From CANJBX01 sp035556735 (GTDB taxonomy: Bacteria; Pseudomonadota; Alphaproteobacteria; Rhizobiales; Xanthobacteraceae), in assembly GCA_035556735.1 (NCBI GenBank), contig DATMFF010000014.1:62001-126000 (forward strand): a stretch of DNA of 64,000 nucleotides. The letters run 5' to 3'. Position 1 is the first letter of the stretch, and each line of letters begins with the position of its first letter. The position numbers were made by a program, and so were the translations under genes. Shown here piece after piece: positions 42,639 to 51,661 of this stretch. The notes beneath the pieces are model-generated. The model saw nothing but the letters and a program-made list of their open reading frames with translations, did no database searches and was not told the DNA's origin.

Positions 42639-43718
42639 CTAGCCCTGGTTGTAGTAGAGACCGTCGGTCGGCTTGTAGTCCTTGAGCGCGCGCTTGCCGA
42701 ACGCATCGTCGACCGAGAGGTAGAGCGAGCAGTCCTTGCACAGGTCGGGAACGGCCCCGCGCGAGAAGGCGGTCCGGAACTCGACGGCCGGCCGCGCGGT
42801 CCAGGCTTCCTTGATCGTGTTGTTCGTCAGGTTGCCGATGACATGCTGCGCGTTCCAGTCGACACAGCCGCAGCCGACGATGCTGCCGTCGACATTGACG
42901 CTCAGCGAGGCCATCGACACCGCGCAATCGGAGCGCACCTGCGAGTTGTCGACGAGCTGCAGCTTCGCCCCGTCCGGCAGATCGTCCTGGCTGATGATGC
43001 CGCCCCAGGAGAAGAACGTGTCGCGCGCCTCGACGACCCCGTAGCTCTCGCCCAGTTCCTTCATCAGGTCCGAGGACATGATCGTGGACGCGTCGGTCGT
43101 GCGGAAATAGAGGCTCAGTTTCACCGGCAGATTGTTGTCGCGCACGAGCTTGGCGATCCGCAGCAGCTGCCGCTTGACCACGTCGAACGCATTGATCCCG
43201 TACATCTGGCGGTACTGGTCCTTGTCGGTGCCGCCGAGCGAGATCTGGAACTGGTCGAAGTTGCTCAGGATGAACGTCAGGTCCTCGTCGCTGAACTTCG
43301 AGGCGCCCGCGAGGAACGTCGTCGTATAGACGTAGAGCGACGCCTTGTGCTGAGCGATGTACCTGATCCGCTCGAGCAGCAGCTTGTCCGAGAATACGTC
43401 GGACTGCATCGAGCTTACGCCCAGCGCACCGCCGCCGATGGCGACGTAGTCGTCGATCACCTTCCTGAACAGCTCCATGTCCATGGTCGTCTTGTGACGC
43501 TTGACCTTGGAGTTGGGGCAGAACACGCAGCTTGCCGCGCAGAAGTTCGAGGTTTCGATGTTGAGGTCGAGCGGACGCTCGGCGATGATGTCGAGGATGC
43601 GGTCGCGGATCGCGCGCTTCTCGGCCTCGGACGGCTCGTTCGCCGCCGGCGCGGTCTTCGCCGACCCGGGGACGAATGGCGCCTTCAGCTTGTCGACGAC
43701 CCGGTCCAGCAGGCTCAT
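42639..43718 (-). CDS. Radical SAM/SPASM domain protein
   Basis: A 359-residue radical SAM enzyme with CAASCVFC (Cys60, Cys64, Cys67) for the SAM cluster and a C-terminal SPASM-type set of cysteines (DCAVSM, VGCGCVDW, LCKDCSLY). The N-terminal 50 residues are polar and variable. The ATG at 43718 follows GAGGGGACGGGG. It is only distantly like the radical SAM protein at 38996. It ends 243 bp before the winged-helix regulator gene. The polysaccharide setting suggests a sugar or lipid-linked substrate, but the chemistry is unknown. Confidence 0.84.
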   Translation of the reverse strand: MSLLDRVVDKLKAPFVPGSAKTAPAANEPSEAEKRAIRDRILDIIAERPLDLNIETSNFCAASCVFCPNSKVKRHKTTMDMELFRKVIDDYVAIGGGALGVSSMQSDVFSDKLLLERIRYIAQHKASLYVYTTTFLAGASKFSDEDLTFILSNFDQFQISLGGTDKDQYRQMYGINAFDVVKRQLLRIAKLVRDNNLPVKLSLYFRTTDASTIMSSDLMKELGESYGVVEARDTFFSWGGIISQDDLPDGAKLQLVDNSQVRSDCAVSMASLSVNVDGSIVGCGCVDWNAQHVIGNLTNNTIKEAWTARPAVEFRTAFSRGAVPDLCKDCSLYLSVDDAFGKRALKDYKPTDGLYYNQG

Positions 43719-43978
43719 CCCCGTCCCCTCTTCGAGCGCCGGCATCGCCCCGATCTGACGGTGCGCCGGACCACCCCGCCCGGCCCGCCGGCTTCGCGAC
43801 GCCACCAATAGTCTCTAACGTGGGGCGCGGTCAAAGGCCAAAAAAAGACCGTGGAGAACGCCGGCGCGGCCGGTATCGCGCGGCTCTTGTGGTCTTACGG
43901 CCCGCCGGTACATTGGCCCGCGACGTCGCCGCGGCGCACCGCGCGCCGTGCGGTTGGGGCGAAAGATCGGGGGCATGC

Positions 43979-45016
43979 ATGCCGTTTCGACGCTGGACAT
44001 CCGGGCTGCTCAACGCGGTCCGCTCCTGCGCAAGCCTGCCGCCGGCGGTCGCGGAACTGCGGAGAGCAACGGAATCGGCGCATGGCCGGATCGCCGCCGC
44101 GCAGGCGCAGACACGCGCGGCCGCCGAGGCGCAGATGGCGCTGCTCGGCATCGTGGCGAGCCTGTCCAATCGGGGGGTCGAGCGCGTCCAGCACCTGAGC
44201 GACGTCGGGTTCCGCGTGTCCTCGCAATGGGGCGAGGATGGCATCATCGACTGGCTCGTGGGGAAGATCCCCAACCTGCGGCCCTCGTTCGTCGAATTCG
44301 GCGTGGAGAACTACACGGAGGCGAACACGCGCTTCCTGCTCCAGCGCCACAACTGGCGCGGTCTGATCGCCGACGGCTCGCAGGAGCATATGGCGGAGGT
44401 CCGCCGCAGCGACCTGACCTGGCGGCACGATCTCACGGTCGTGCAGCGCTTCATCGACACGTCGAACATCAACGGGCTGTTCCGCGAGCACGGGTTCGAC
44501 GGCGAGATCGGCCTGCTCAGCATCGACATCGACGGCCAGGACTATTGGGTGTGGCAGGCGATCGACTGCGTCAATCCGCAGATCATCATCTGCGAATACA
44601 ACGCGGTGTTCGGCGACCTGCACGCGATCACGGTTCCTGCCGATGCCCAGTTCGACCGCACACGCGCGCACCACAGCAATCTCTACTGGGGCGCCTCGAT
44701 CCGCGCGTTCGAGCACCTCGCCGCGCAGCGCGGCTTCACACTCATCGGGTCTAACCGCGAGGGCTCCAACGCCTTCTTCGTGCGCAACGACCTGCTGCCG
44801 GCGATCCGCGAGCGCATCGCCGACCTCTCCGCCCGGCCGTCGCTCTTTCGCGAGTCGCGCGCGCCCGACTCCTCGCTCACCTACGTGCGCGGAGCGGCAC
44901 GGGCAAAGGCGATCGAGGACATGCCGGTGTGCGACGTGCGGAGCGGCGCCGTGATGCCCCTGAAGGAACTCGGCGCGCTCTATTCGCCGCAGTGGCGGCA
45001 GATCATGGGCGCCTAG
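43979..45016 (+). CDS. FkbM-like methyltransferase family protein
   Basis: A 345-residue protein with an alanine-rich coiled-coil N-terminus (about 25-65, ELRRATESAHGRIAAAQAQT), then SSQWGEDGIIDWLVGKIP and FVEFGVENYTEANTRFLLQ, a block resembling the SAM-binding start of FkbM-type methyltransferases. GLLSIDIDGQDYWVWQAID and IICEYNAVFGDL follow. Such proteins often O-methylate sugars in surface glycans. It is on the plus strand, alone between minus-strand genes, so it has its own promoter in 43719-43978. The assignment is moderate because the glycine-rich motif is not canonical. Confidence 0.66.
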   Translation: MPFRRWTSGLLNAVRSCASLPPAVAELRRATESAHGRIAAAQAQTRAAAEAQMALLGIVASLSNRGVERVQHLSDVGFRVSSQWGEDGIIDWLVGKIPNLRPSFVEFGVENYTEANTRFLLQRHNWRGLIADGSQEHMAEVRRSDLTWRHDLTVVQRFIDTSNINGLFREHGFDGEIGLLSIDIDGQDYWVWQAIDCVNPQIIICEYNAVFGDLHAITVPADAQFDRTRAHHSNLYWGASIRAFEHLAAQRGFTLIGSNREGSNAFFVRNDLLPAIRERIADLSARPSLFRESRAPDSSLTYVRGAARAKAIEDMPVCDVRSGAVMPLKELGALYSPQWRQIMGA

Positions 45017-45029
45017 CGCGGCGGCGCGC

Positions 45030-45803
45030 TCACACTGCCCGGGCCACCATGTAGACGCTGAAGGCGCGGTCCGTGGGCGGCGCGCCGGTGAGCCACTCGC
45101 CCTGCTCGAGCACGTCAAATCCGGCGCGCGCGAGCGCCTCCGCCAGACGGTCGCAGAAATAATAGCGCACGACGTGTTCCTCGCGCGCCGCCTCGCTGCG
45201 GCCGGAGGCGAGATCGGTCACCTCGAGATCGTAGACGACGCGGACGGTGTCGCGCTCCTTCTCCCACACCGGTGTCGTGCGGCGCGTGGCGCGCCATTGC
45301 CCGTCCTCGACGACCTTCTCGCGCCTGATCACGCCTTCGGCGAGCACCGTCGGCCCGTGCCAGAAATCGAACACCAGCACCCCGCCCTTGCGCAGGTGCC
45401 GCCGCGCGACGCCGAGAGCGGCGGCGAGATCCTCGTCCGTGGTCTGATAGCTGATGACGTGGAACAGGAAGACGACCGCGTCGAATTCGCGACCGAGGTC
45501 GAGGGCGCGCACGTCGCCCTGGCTGAACGAGAGCCGTTCGCGCAGAGGCGGCGGCAGATCCATCACACGAGCGCGGGCACGCGCCAGCATCGGCTCCGAC
45601 AGATCGACGCCGTGTACCACGTAGCCCTTCTGCGCGAGGCCGATCGCGTGCCGGCCGGTGCCGCAGCCGAGGTCCAGGAGCGTGCGCACGGGGCCCTGCG
45701 CGAACCGGGCGAGCAGCGCGTCGACGAACGCGACCTCCTGCGCGTAATCCTTGTCGTGGTAGAGCGCGTCGTAGGCGCCCGCGTAGCGATCCCCGAAGCT
45801 CAC
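45030..45803 (-). CDS. Class I SAM-dependent methyltransferase
   Basis: A 257-residue methyltransferase with a textbook motif I, LLDLGCGTGRHAIGL (about 42-56), the acidic end of strand 2 in VHGVDLSEPML, and VVFLFHVISYQ for motif II. The C-terminal part has the beta-rich extension seen in YcgJ/UbiE-like small-molecule methyltransferases. The GTG start at 45803 overlaps the aminotransferase stop (GTGA), so it works with the perosamine-synthase-like enzyme and could N- or O-methylate the amino sugar. Confidence 0.88.
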   Translation of the reverse strand: MSFGDRYAGAYDALYHDKDYAQEVAFVDALLARFAQGPVRTLLDLGCGTGRHAIGLAQKGYVVHGVDLSEPMLARARARVMDLPPPLRERLSFSQGDVRALDLGREFDAVVFLFHVISYQTTDEDLAAALGVARRHLRKGGVLVFDFWHGPTVLAEGVIRREKVVEDGQWRATRRTTPVWEKERDTVRVVYDLEVTDLASGRSEAAREEHVVRYYFCDRLAEALARAGFDVLEQGEWLTGAPPTDRAFSVYMVARAV

Positions 45804-46927
45804 GACATCAGCTTCCTGACCGTCGTGGCCACCCGCTCGATCTGTTCGTCGGTGATGGCGAGCCCGGAGGGCACGTAGAAGCCGCGCCGCGCGATGCGCT
45901 CGGCGACCGGATGCGACACGCCCTCGAACCAGCCGCGCCGCCGGAACACCGGCTGCTCGTGCATCGGCCAGAAGAACGGCCGCGTGCCGATCTGCTCATG
46001 CGCCAGCTTGTCCATCATCGCCTGCGCATCGAACGGCACCTCGTCGTCGAGCACCATCCCGAACACCCAGTAGACGTTGTCGGCATAGCCGGTGCGCTGG
46101 AGCGGAAGCTGCAGGCCGGGGGTCTGGCTCAGGAGCGCCTGATAGCGCCGGCCGATCTCGCGCTTGCGTGCAAGGAATCCATCGAGCTGCTCGAGCTGGG
46201 CGATCCCCATCGCCGCCTGCAGGTTGCTCATGCGCAGGTTCCAGCCCAACTCCTCGTGCACGAACCGCCGCTGCGGCTGGAAGCAGAGATTGCGCAGCGA
46301 GCGGCACCGCTCCGCGAGGCCTTCGTCGTCGGTGACGATCATCCCACCCTCGCCGGTCGTCACCAGCTTGTTGGGATAGAAGCTGAAGGTGCTCAGATCA
46401 CCGAAGCTGCCGCACGGCCTGCCCTTGTAGGTCTGGCCGTGCATCTCGGCCGCATCTTCGATGATCTGCAGCCCGTGGCGCTTCGCGATGTCGAGGATCG
46501 GGTCCATGTCGACCGGCAGGCCATAAAGATGCACCACCATGATGGCGCGCGTGCGTCGGGTGATCCGCTTCTCGACGTCCTCGGCCAGCATGTTCCATGT
46601 CAGCGGGTCGCAGTCGACGGTCACCGGCACCGCCCCGGCGCGGACGATCGCACTCGCGCAGGAGATGATCGTGAAGGTCGGCAGGATGACCTCGTCGCCC
46701 TCGCCGAGCTTGAGCGCGGCGACCGCCGCGTCGAGCGCGGCCGATCCGTTCGTGACCGCGATGCCGAACCTGCGGCCCACGCGCGCGGCGAACGTCTTCT
46801 CGAACTCGGCGACGAAAGGCCCGTCGGACGAGATCCAGCCCGACTCGATGCACTGGTTGAGCAGCTCGCGTTCGCGCCCGCGCAGCGCAGGCTCGTTGAC
46901 CGGGACCGGAGCCTGCGGGCCGGCCAT
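45800..46927 (-). CDS. DegT-family aminotransferase, GDP-perosamine synthase-like
   Basis: A 375-residue PLP aminotransferase. The N-terminus VPVNEPALRGRERELLNQCIESGWISSDGPFV is very close in pattern to RfbE/Per, which converts GDP-4-keto-6-deoxymannose to GDP-perosamine. The lysine is in FSFYPNKLVTTGEGGM, and the aspartate in IIEDAAEMHGQTYKG. The substrate could be supplied by gmd at 20815. The ATG at 46927 shares a base with the cupin gene's stop (TGATG); a GTG one codon earlier is possible. It is followed by a coupled methyltransferase gene. Other 4-aminotransferases share this pattern, so the substrate is probable and not proven. Confidence 0.8.
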   Translation of the reverse strand: MAGPQAPVPVNEPALRGRERELLNQCIESGWISSDGPFVAEFEKTFAARVGRRFGIAVTNGSAALDAAVAALKLGEGDEVILPTFTIISCASAIVRAGAVPVTVDCDPLTWNMLAEDVEKRITRRTRAIMVVHLYGLPVDMDPILDIAKRHGLQIIEDAAEMHGQTYKGRPCGSFGDLSTFSFYPNKLVTTGEGGMIVTDDEGLAERCRSLRNLCFQPQRRFVHEELGWNLRMSNLQAAMGIAQLEQLDGFLARKREIGRRYQALLSQTPGLQLPLQRTGYADNVYWVFGMVLDDEVPFDAQAMMDKLAHEQIGTRPFFWPMHEQPVFRRRGWFEGVSHPVAERIARRGFYVPSGLAITDEQIERVATTVRKLMS

Positions 46928-47355
46928 CACTTCACCTGGACTTTGCCAGGCGAGACGGGATCGAAGCGCACCTTGTCCTCGTCACCCATGTAGGGCCCCT
47001 GCTTGATCTCGATCATCTCGATCTCTTCGAGCGCTTCGAAGCCGTGCCCGCCGCTGGCGAGCAGGATGATGTCACCCGCGCCCAGCACCCGGCTTTCGAG
47101 ATAGCTCAGGTCGCTCGCGTAGAAATCGACCCGCAGCTTGCCGCGGCGCAGGACGAGCACTTCCTGCGTCTGATGCACCTCGCGCTGATGCAGCACGTGG
47201 TAGTGCGGCAGGATGGTCTTGCCCGCCGGGTGGCGCATGTAGCCGAGCTGCTGCGAGAAATCATTCGGCGTGAAGAAATGGATGCCCGGCTCGCTGAACC
47301 CTGCGCGCAGGATGAACGCGAGCAGCGTGCCTTGGTGTTCGATGCGTTCGATCAT
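46927..47355 (-). CDS. Small cupin-fold protein
   Basis: A 142-residue single-domain beta-barrel protein. HYHVLHQREVHQTQEVLVLRRGKLRV carries the histidines and glutamate typical of a cupin metal site, and GHGFEALEEIEMIEIKQGPY the second motif. Chain length and context recall small cupins that accompany amino-sugar genes, some of which are sugar ketoisomerases (FdtA type), but the ketoisomerase signature is not seen. The ATG at 47355 (MIERIEHQG) is preferred to an upstream frame extension. It begins the cupin - aminotransferase - methyltransferase operon, whose three genes overlap. Confidence 0.72.
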   Translation of the reverse strand: MIERIEHQGTLLAFILRAGFSEPGIHFFTPNDFSQQLGYMRHPAGKTILPHYHVLHQREVHQTQEVLVLRRGKLRVDFYASDLSYLESRVLGAGDIILLASGGHGFEALEEIEMIEIKQGPYMGDEDKVRFDPVSPGKVQVK

Positions 47356-47733
47356 GGTTGGTTGCGCTCGTGAACACGTGCCCCCGGCCGGGCAGTCGAC
47401 TGTCTGCACCATGGCGGCGACGGCTTCAAATCCCCTGAACCACCGAGCGAGGATACGTGGCTACGCCAGCGCCTTTGGGTGAACCCGGACTACCTAGCAC
47501 AAAATGCATTGAGCACATGCACCAAAAAATCGCACCATTTCAATAGGAAAGAACGCCCGCCGCTCGTCCCGATTCAGATTGCGTGTCCCCCTTGCATGGC
47601 AAGCCGCGATGATGTTGTGTGCCGGAAAATCTCGTCTCGGGTGCGACAACCGCTCGGGCATTCCGGAGCCGCCGCAGTCCTTCGGAAGCGCCGTAAGGAC
47701 CAGGCTGTCCTGCCAACACCGGCTACCGCCAGC
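47356..47733. other. 378-bp divergent intergenic region
   Basis: This lies between the cupin gene (minus) and a GtrA-family gene (plus). I find no convincing gene; the plus-strand frame is open back to 47479 but its extra 85 residues are low-complexity and lack family similarity. The centre (about 47495-47555) is AT-rich and is the likely promoter zone for both sides. A short palindrome AGTCGACT lies near 47400. Confidence 0.5.
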
Positions 47734-48246
47734 ATGAACGCCATCCAGCAGATCGTTCGACGTGCGCTCTCCCCTTGGCAGGGAACCCTCGCATTGAAGG
47801 CGATGACTTTCGCCTGCATCGGGGTGGTGAATACGCTCGTGGACTTCAGCGTCTTCTTTCTGTCGCTGCAGACGTTGACGTCGATCGGCTTCAGTCAGGA
47901 TTCCAAGGGCACCCTCATCGCTGCCAACCTCACGAGCTGGATCTTCTCGGTAACGTGCTCCTACGTTCTCAACTCATTCATCACGTTCGCCCGCGAGTCC
48001 GGACGCAAACTTGCGGTTCGCTCGTATGCGGTCTTCGTCCTGTCCGGCGTCGCCGCCGTCGTCGCCAACACGGCTACGCTGCTGCTGGTTGCACAGTATG
48101 CGCCCGTCCTCGTGGCCAAGGCCTGCTCGATCCTCGCGAGCTTTGTCGTGAACTTCTCGATGTCCAATTTCGTGGTGTTCCGTGCACGCCGCCCGAAACA
48201 CCCGGCCGGCGCGGAAGACCCGGTTGCAGAGCGCGAACCTGCGTAA
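47734..48246 (+). CDS. GtrA family membrane protein
   Basis: A 170-residue protein with four hydrophobic helices and the GtrA features FACIGVVNTLVDFSVFF, FSVTCSYVLNSFITF and NFSMSNFVVF. It is the second GtrA-type protein in the window and is longer than the one at 13307. It would flip a polyprenyl-phosphate sugar. Its natural partner, a GtrB-like GT2, is at 49488-50519 on the other strand, separated by a DegT gene, so the pair is split. The ATG at 47734 (MNAIQQIVRR) is the best start. Confidence 0.84.
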   Translation: MNAIQQIVRRALSPWQGTLALKAMTFACIGVVNTLVDFSVFFLSLQTLTSIGFSQDSKGTLIAANLTSWIFSVTCSYVLNSFITFARESGRKLAVRSYAVFVLSGVAAVVANTATLLLVAQYAPVLVAKACSILASFVVNFSMSNFVVFRARRPKHPAGAEDPVAEREPA

Positions 48247-48285
48247 CTCGCCCTGCCCTCAACGCAGGCGCATGGACGCTGGAGC

Positions 48286-49476
48286 CTACTCCAACGCCTG
48301 CTTGACGCTTTCCGCCTGCTCGTGGATTTCCCTGATGGCTTGGGCGATGAGCTTGCACTCGTCCGACTTCATGTCGTTGTAGACCGGCAAGGCGACGACG
48401 TTATAGGCGACCCTTTCGGTCTCGGGCAGGCTCACGTGCCTTTGGTCCGCATAGCAGCTCAGGTGGTGGCAGGGCAGCTCGAAGTAGCGGCGCACATGAA
48501 TGTTCTCGCGCTCGAGGGCGCGCGCGAGCAAATCGCGGTTCATGCCAAACGCACGCGGATCGACGACGACCGGAAAATAGAGCCAGACCGGCAGCTGGCC
48601 CGTGGGCACGGGCGTGAGGCTCAGGCCGGGAATAGGTTCGAGCTCCCGACGCATGATCTCGGTAGAGGCGAACCTGTGGGCGACCACTTCGTCGAAGTTC
48701 TTCAACTGCTCAATACCGATCAGCGCCGAGATCTCCATCATCTTCGCGTTGATCCCGGGTTCGTCGCAGTCTGCCCCACGCACCTGGCCGAAATTGCGCA
48801 GCGCCTTTGCCCGAGCGATGAGATCCGGATCTCTCGAGACGACCGCGCCTCCTTCCATCGTGTTGAAGGCTTTGGTTGCATGAAAGCTGAATATCTGTGC
48901 GTCGCCACGCGCGCCGACCACCTGTCCACCGACGCGGGTCCCGAACGACGGAGCGGAATCGAACAGGACCTTGATCCCGTGCTTTCTTCCCAGCCCTTCA
49001 AGCGCATCGTAGTTGCAGGCCAGCCCGTACACGTCGACGCCAAGTATGGCGACCGTGCGCGAAGTGATGCGACGTTCCACGTCCGCCGGGTCGATCACCA
49101 TGTTCTTCATGTCGGCAAAAACCGGATGCGCGCCGACCCAGCGCACCGCGTGCGGCGTTGCGCTGAAAGTGTAGGACGGGACGATCACCTCGCCTGATTC
49201 GATTCCGGCCGCGCGCAGCATGATCATCAGTGCGGACTGGCCATTGTTGGTGACGGCCGCGGGCGCGCCGCAATAGGCCGAGAGCTTCTGCTCGAATTCG
49301 ACGAGCGCCGGGCCGTTGTTGGTGACCTGGCCCCGCTCCATCCCGACGTGAAATCGGTCGATGAAGCTGTCCAGGTCGGGCAGTTTCGGCCGCACGATGC
49401 CCATCACTTCCGCCGAGAGCGGAGCACCGCCATGCACGGCCAACCGCCGCTCGATCAGGGTCTTGTCTTGGGTCAT
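48286..49476 (-). CDS. DegT/DnrJ/EryC1/StrS family aminotransferase
   Basis: A 396-residue PLP enzyme. The active-site lysine is in FSFHATKAFNTMEGGA and the aspartate in VLFDSAPSFGTRVGG. HATK with a following NTMEGG is the version seen in the VioA/QdtB-like and some non-aminating family members. TNNGPALVEFEQKLSAYCG marks the normal N-terminal arm, in contrast with the short enzyme at 37919. It begins a probable operon boundary: the GT2 and epimerase genes upstream share its direction with gaps of 11 and 7 bp. The substrate is unknown. Confidence 0.86.
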   Translation of the reverse strand: MTQDKTLIERRLAVHGGAPLSAEVMGIVRPKLPDLDSFIDRFHVGMERGQVTNNGPALVEFEQKLSAYCGAPAAVTNNGQSALMIMLRAAGIESGEVIVPSYTFSATPHAVRWVGAHPVFADMKNMVIDPADVERRITSRTVAILGVDVYGLACNYDALEGLGRKHGIKVLFDSAPSFGTRVGGQVVGARGDAQIFSFHATKAFNTMEGGAVVSRDPDLIARAKALRNFGQVRGADCDEPGINAKMMEISALIGIEQLKNFDEVVAHRFASTEIMRRELEPIPGLSLTPVPTGQLPVWLYFPVVVDPRAFGMNRDLLARALERENIHVRRYFELPCHHLSCYADQRHVSLPETERVAYNVVALPVYNDMKSDECKLIAQAIREIHEQAESVKQALE

Positions 49477-49487
49477 AACTCGCGACC

Positions 49488-50519
49488 TCAGTCACCAGAA
49501 TGAAGCTTCGTCATCGACTGGACTTTGGGCGGCGCGGCGTCACGCTCGCCTGGTGAGGCGGCCGCGTTCGCGGGACCAGCCGCTTCGAACACGTTCTTGA
49601 TGATGAACGGCGGAGTTCCCAGCGCCGCCTTGCGGAGCCGAACCGTCTCACGCCAGATCACCGCGAGCATGAAGATGATCGCCGAGATCAGGATAATAGA
49701 GACAGGCCCCGTCAGCGCTTGAACGCCGGGGATCACCCCGACGAGATGCAATATGTAAAGCAGGCTTCCCACGATAGTGCCAGCGACCGCGCCCCACACG
49801 GCGATCAAAACCGGCCTCATCGCGGTGACCAGGAAATCGAAATTGAACATGACGAAGGCGAGCATGGTCCACTTGCTCGAGCCGCTCTTACGGCTCACCT
49901 GGACGATGGGAATTTCCGTGCTCTTGCGTGCATTGATGAAAAGATCAGGCGTGTTGTAGTGGACATATCCGTCCCGGTCCTTCATCAGCGCAATGATTTC
50001 CGATCGGAGCAGCCGAAATGCGCTGCCAAAATCCGAGATCTTCACTCCGATCAGAACCCGGTTCGTCACGTTCATCAGCCGGGTGATCAGTCTTCGCCGA
50101 AGCGACTCCTGCCGCTTTTCCCGATAGCTTGCGATCAGATCAAAGCCTTCCGTGCGTTTGGCCAGGAAACGCGGGATGTCTTCCGGACGGTGTTGCAGGT
50201 CGCCGTCCATCATCAGTATCCATTGGCCGCGGGCAATCGACATCCCGGCCGATATCGCCGCGACCTGCCCCACGTTCCGATAAAGCTCCACCACGCGCAG
50301 CCCGCGGATATGGGCCATCGCCGCCTTCAGAACATCGAGGGTGCCGTCGGCAGACCCGTCGTCGACGACCACGATCTCGTAACTTTGATCGGTCGCCGAC
50401 AGCACCTCATTGCATCTCCTGAGCAACTCAGGAGCGATCTCCACTTCGTTATAGACAGCGATCACCACGCTCAGATCGAGCGATGGAGCGGAGGGAAAGT
50501 ATCGCTGGTTCTGCTGCAT
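49488..50519 (-). CDS. GT2 polyprenyl-phosphate glycosyltransferase (GtrB/ArnC-like)
   Basis: A 343-residue membrane glycosyltransferase. LSVVIAVYNEVEIAPELL opens the GT2 domain, IVVVDDGSADGT binds nucleotide and LMMDGDLQHRPEDI holds the metal. Two helices near residues 238-262 and 272-297 anchor it. It would make an undecaprenyl-phosphate sugar that the GtrA-type protein at 47734 could flip for periplasmic addition, for example by one of the large GT-C-like proteins at 54-62 kb. The start ATG is at 50519, 7 bp after the epimerase stop. Confidence 0.9.
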   Translation of the reverse strand: MQQNQRYFPSAPSLDLSVVIAVYNEVEIAPELLRRCNEVLSATDQSYEIVVVDDGSADGTLDVLKAAMAHIRGLRVVELYRNVGQVAAISAGMSIARGQWILMMDGDLQHRPEDIPRFLAKRTEGFDLIASYREKRQESLRRRLITRLMNVTNRVLIGVKISDFGSAFRLLRSEIIALMKDRDGYVHYNTPDLFINARKSTEIPIVQVSRKSGSSKWTMLAFVMFNFDFLVTAMRPVLIAVWGAVAGTIVGSLLYILHLVGVIPGVQALTGPVSIILISAIIFMLAVIWRETVRLRKAALGTPPFIIKNVFEAAGPANAAASPGERDAAPPKVQSMTKLHSGD

Positions 50520-50526
50520 GCCTGGC

Positions 50527-51552
50527 TCAGAAAATGCGACCCTTCAAAGACAATTCCTTGATGCGCTTCTCCCATTCCATGATCGAGCTGTACCACTGCA
50601 AAGTATAGAAACGCGGATCATCGCCGCGTATGACGCCCCGCTCGAGCGCCTGCTTTATCTCGACGATTCCCTCGTGGACCTGAATGCAATCGTCGAACTT
50701 GAGGACCCGCTTAATCTTCTCGAACGACAGGTGGTAATCGCGAAGATCGGGGTTGTCGGGGATGACGTGAATCGTCACGTTTGGAATGACGTCCTGGACG
50801 AACTGGCTGAGATTCTTGATCTGGTAGTTGAGAGAGTCGGATCCCACGTTGAAGATCTCGCCGGACACGATGCTGGCAGGGGACTCCAACGCCAACTGCA
50901 TCGCCCTGACGACATCACGAACGTGAATGAACGGGCGCCATTGCTCGCCACCGCCCATGATGTAGATCACACGGTCGCGCCACGCCCGCAATGTCATGAT
51001 GTTGACCGCAAGATCAAATCGCATGCGCCGCGCCAGGCCAAATACCGTGGCGTTGCGCAGAATGACGGTCTCGAAGTCGGCGCCCTGGAGCTCCTTGAGC
51101 GCGGTCTCGATCGCGAGCTTGCTGCGCGCGTACTCCGTCTGCGGATGGCACGGATCGGTTTCCGTCAGATGAGATTTGGCCCCATGGCCGTAGACCGACG
51201 CCGAACTGGAATAGATGTAGCGGCGGACTCCGGCGGCCTTGGCCACCGAGGCCAGGTGCCTCCCGCCGGCATTGTTGATCGATTGGGTGAGGCTGACGTC
51301 GATTTCCGCGGAGGCGTCATTGCTCAGCCCGGCAAGATCGATGACGGCATCGACCCCTTCGAGCAAGCCCGGCTCTATGTCGCGGATGTCGCCCACAATG
51401 CTGCGGAACTTCTCGTTCGACAAGTGCCCCAGCACGTCATGCCCAAAGAAATAGCGGTCGAAGGCGATGACGTCATAGTTGGATTTGAGCAGCTGCTCGC
51501 AGAGCGGTACACCAATGTATCCCCCCGCGCCGCTCACGAAAACCTTCTTCAT
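50527..51552 (-). CDS. NAD-dependent epimerase/dehydratase (extended SDR)
   Basis: A 341-residue SDR with SGAGGYIGVPL for NAD, SSSASVYG and YARSK for catalysis, and FIHVRDVVRAMQLAL. The C-terminal substrate domain is longer than in RmlD-type reductases. It is followed closely by GT2 and DegT genes, so it probably modifies the nucleotide sugar aminated by the DegT enzyme. Its codon usage looks less extremely GC-rich than that of the 2-13 kb genes, a trend shared by the 48-63 kb block, which could mean a different history. The substrate is unknown. Confidence 0.86.
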   Translation of the reverse strand: MKKVFVSGAGGYIGVPLCEQLLKSNYDVIAFDRYFFGHDVLGHLSNEKFRSIVGDIRDIEPGLLEGVDAVIDLAGLSNDASAEIDVSLTQSINNAGGRHLASVAKAAGVRRYIYSSSASVYGHGAKSHLTETDPCHPQTEYARSKLAIETALKELQGADFETVILRNATVFGLARRMRFDLAVNIMTLRAWRDRVIYIMGGGEQWRPFIHVRDVVRAMQLALESPASIVSGEIFNVGSDSLNYQIKNLSQFVQDVIPNVTIHVIPDNPDLRDYHLSFEKIKRVLKFDDCIQVHEGIVEIKQALERGVIRGDDPRFYTLQWYSSIMEWEKRIKELSLKGRIF

Positions 51553-51661
51553 GGCCGAATTTGGCTCCTACCCCAGAAACGTCCGTTGGACGCCATTCGA
51601 AGTCCAATAGCATACGAAGCCTGCAGCCTGTGGCGCCGGGCGGGCCTATATGCTCCCAAAG

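Noticed and set aside
47479..47733. N-terminal extension of the GtrA-family gene
   Set aside because: The 85 extra residues have no family similarity and cross an AT-rich zone likely to hold promoters.
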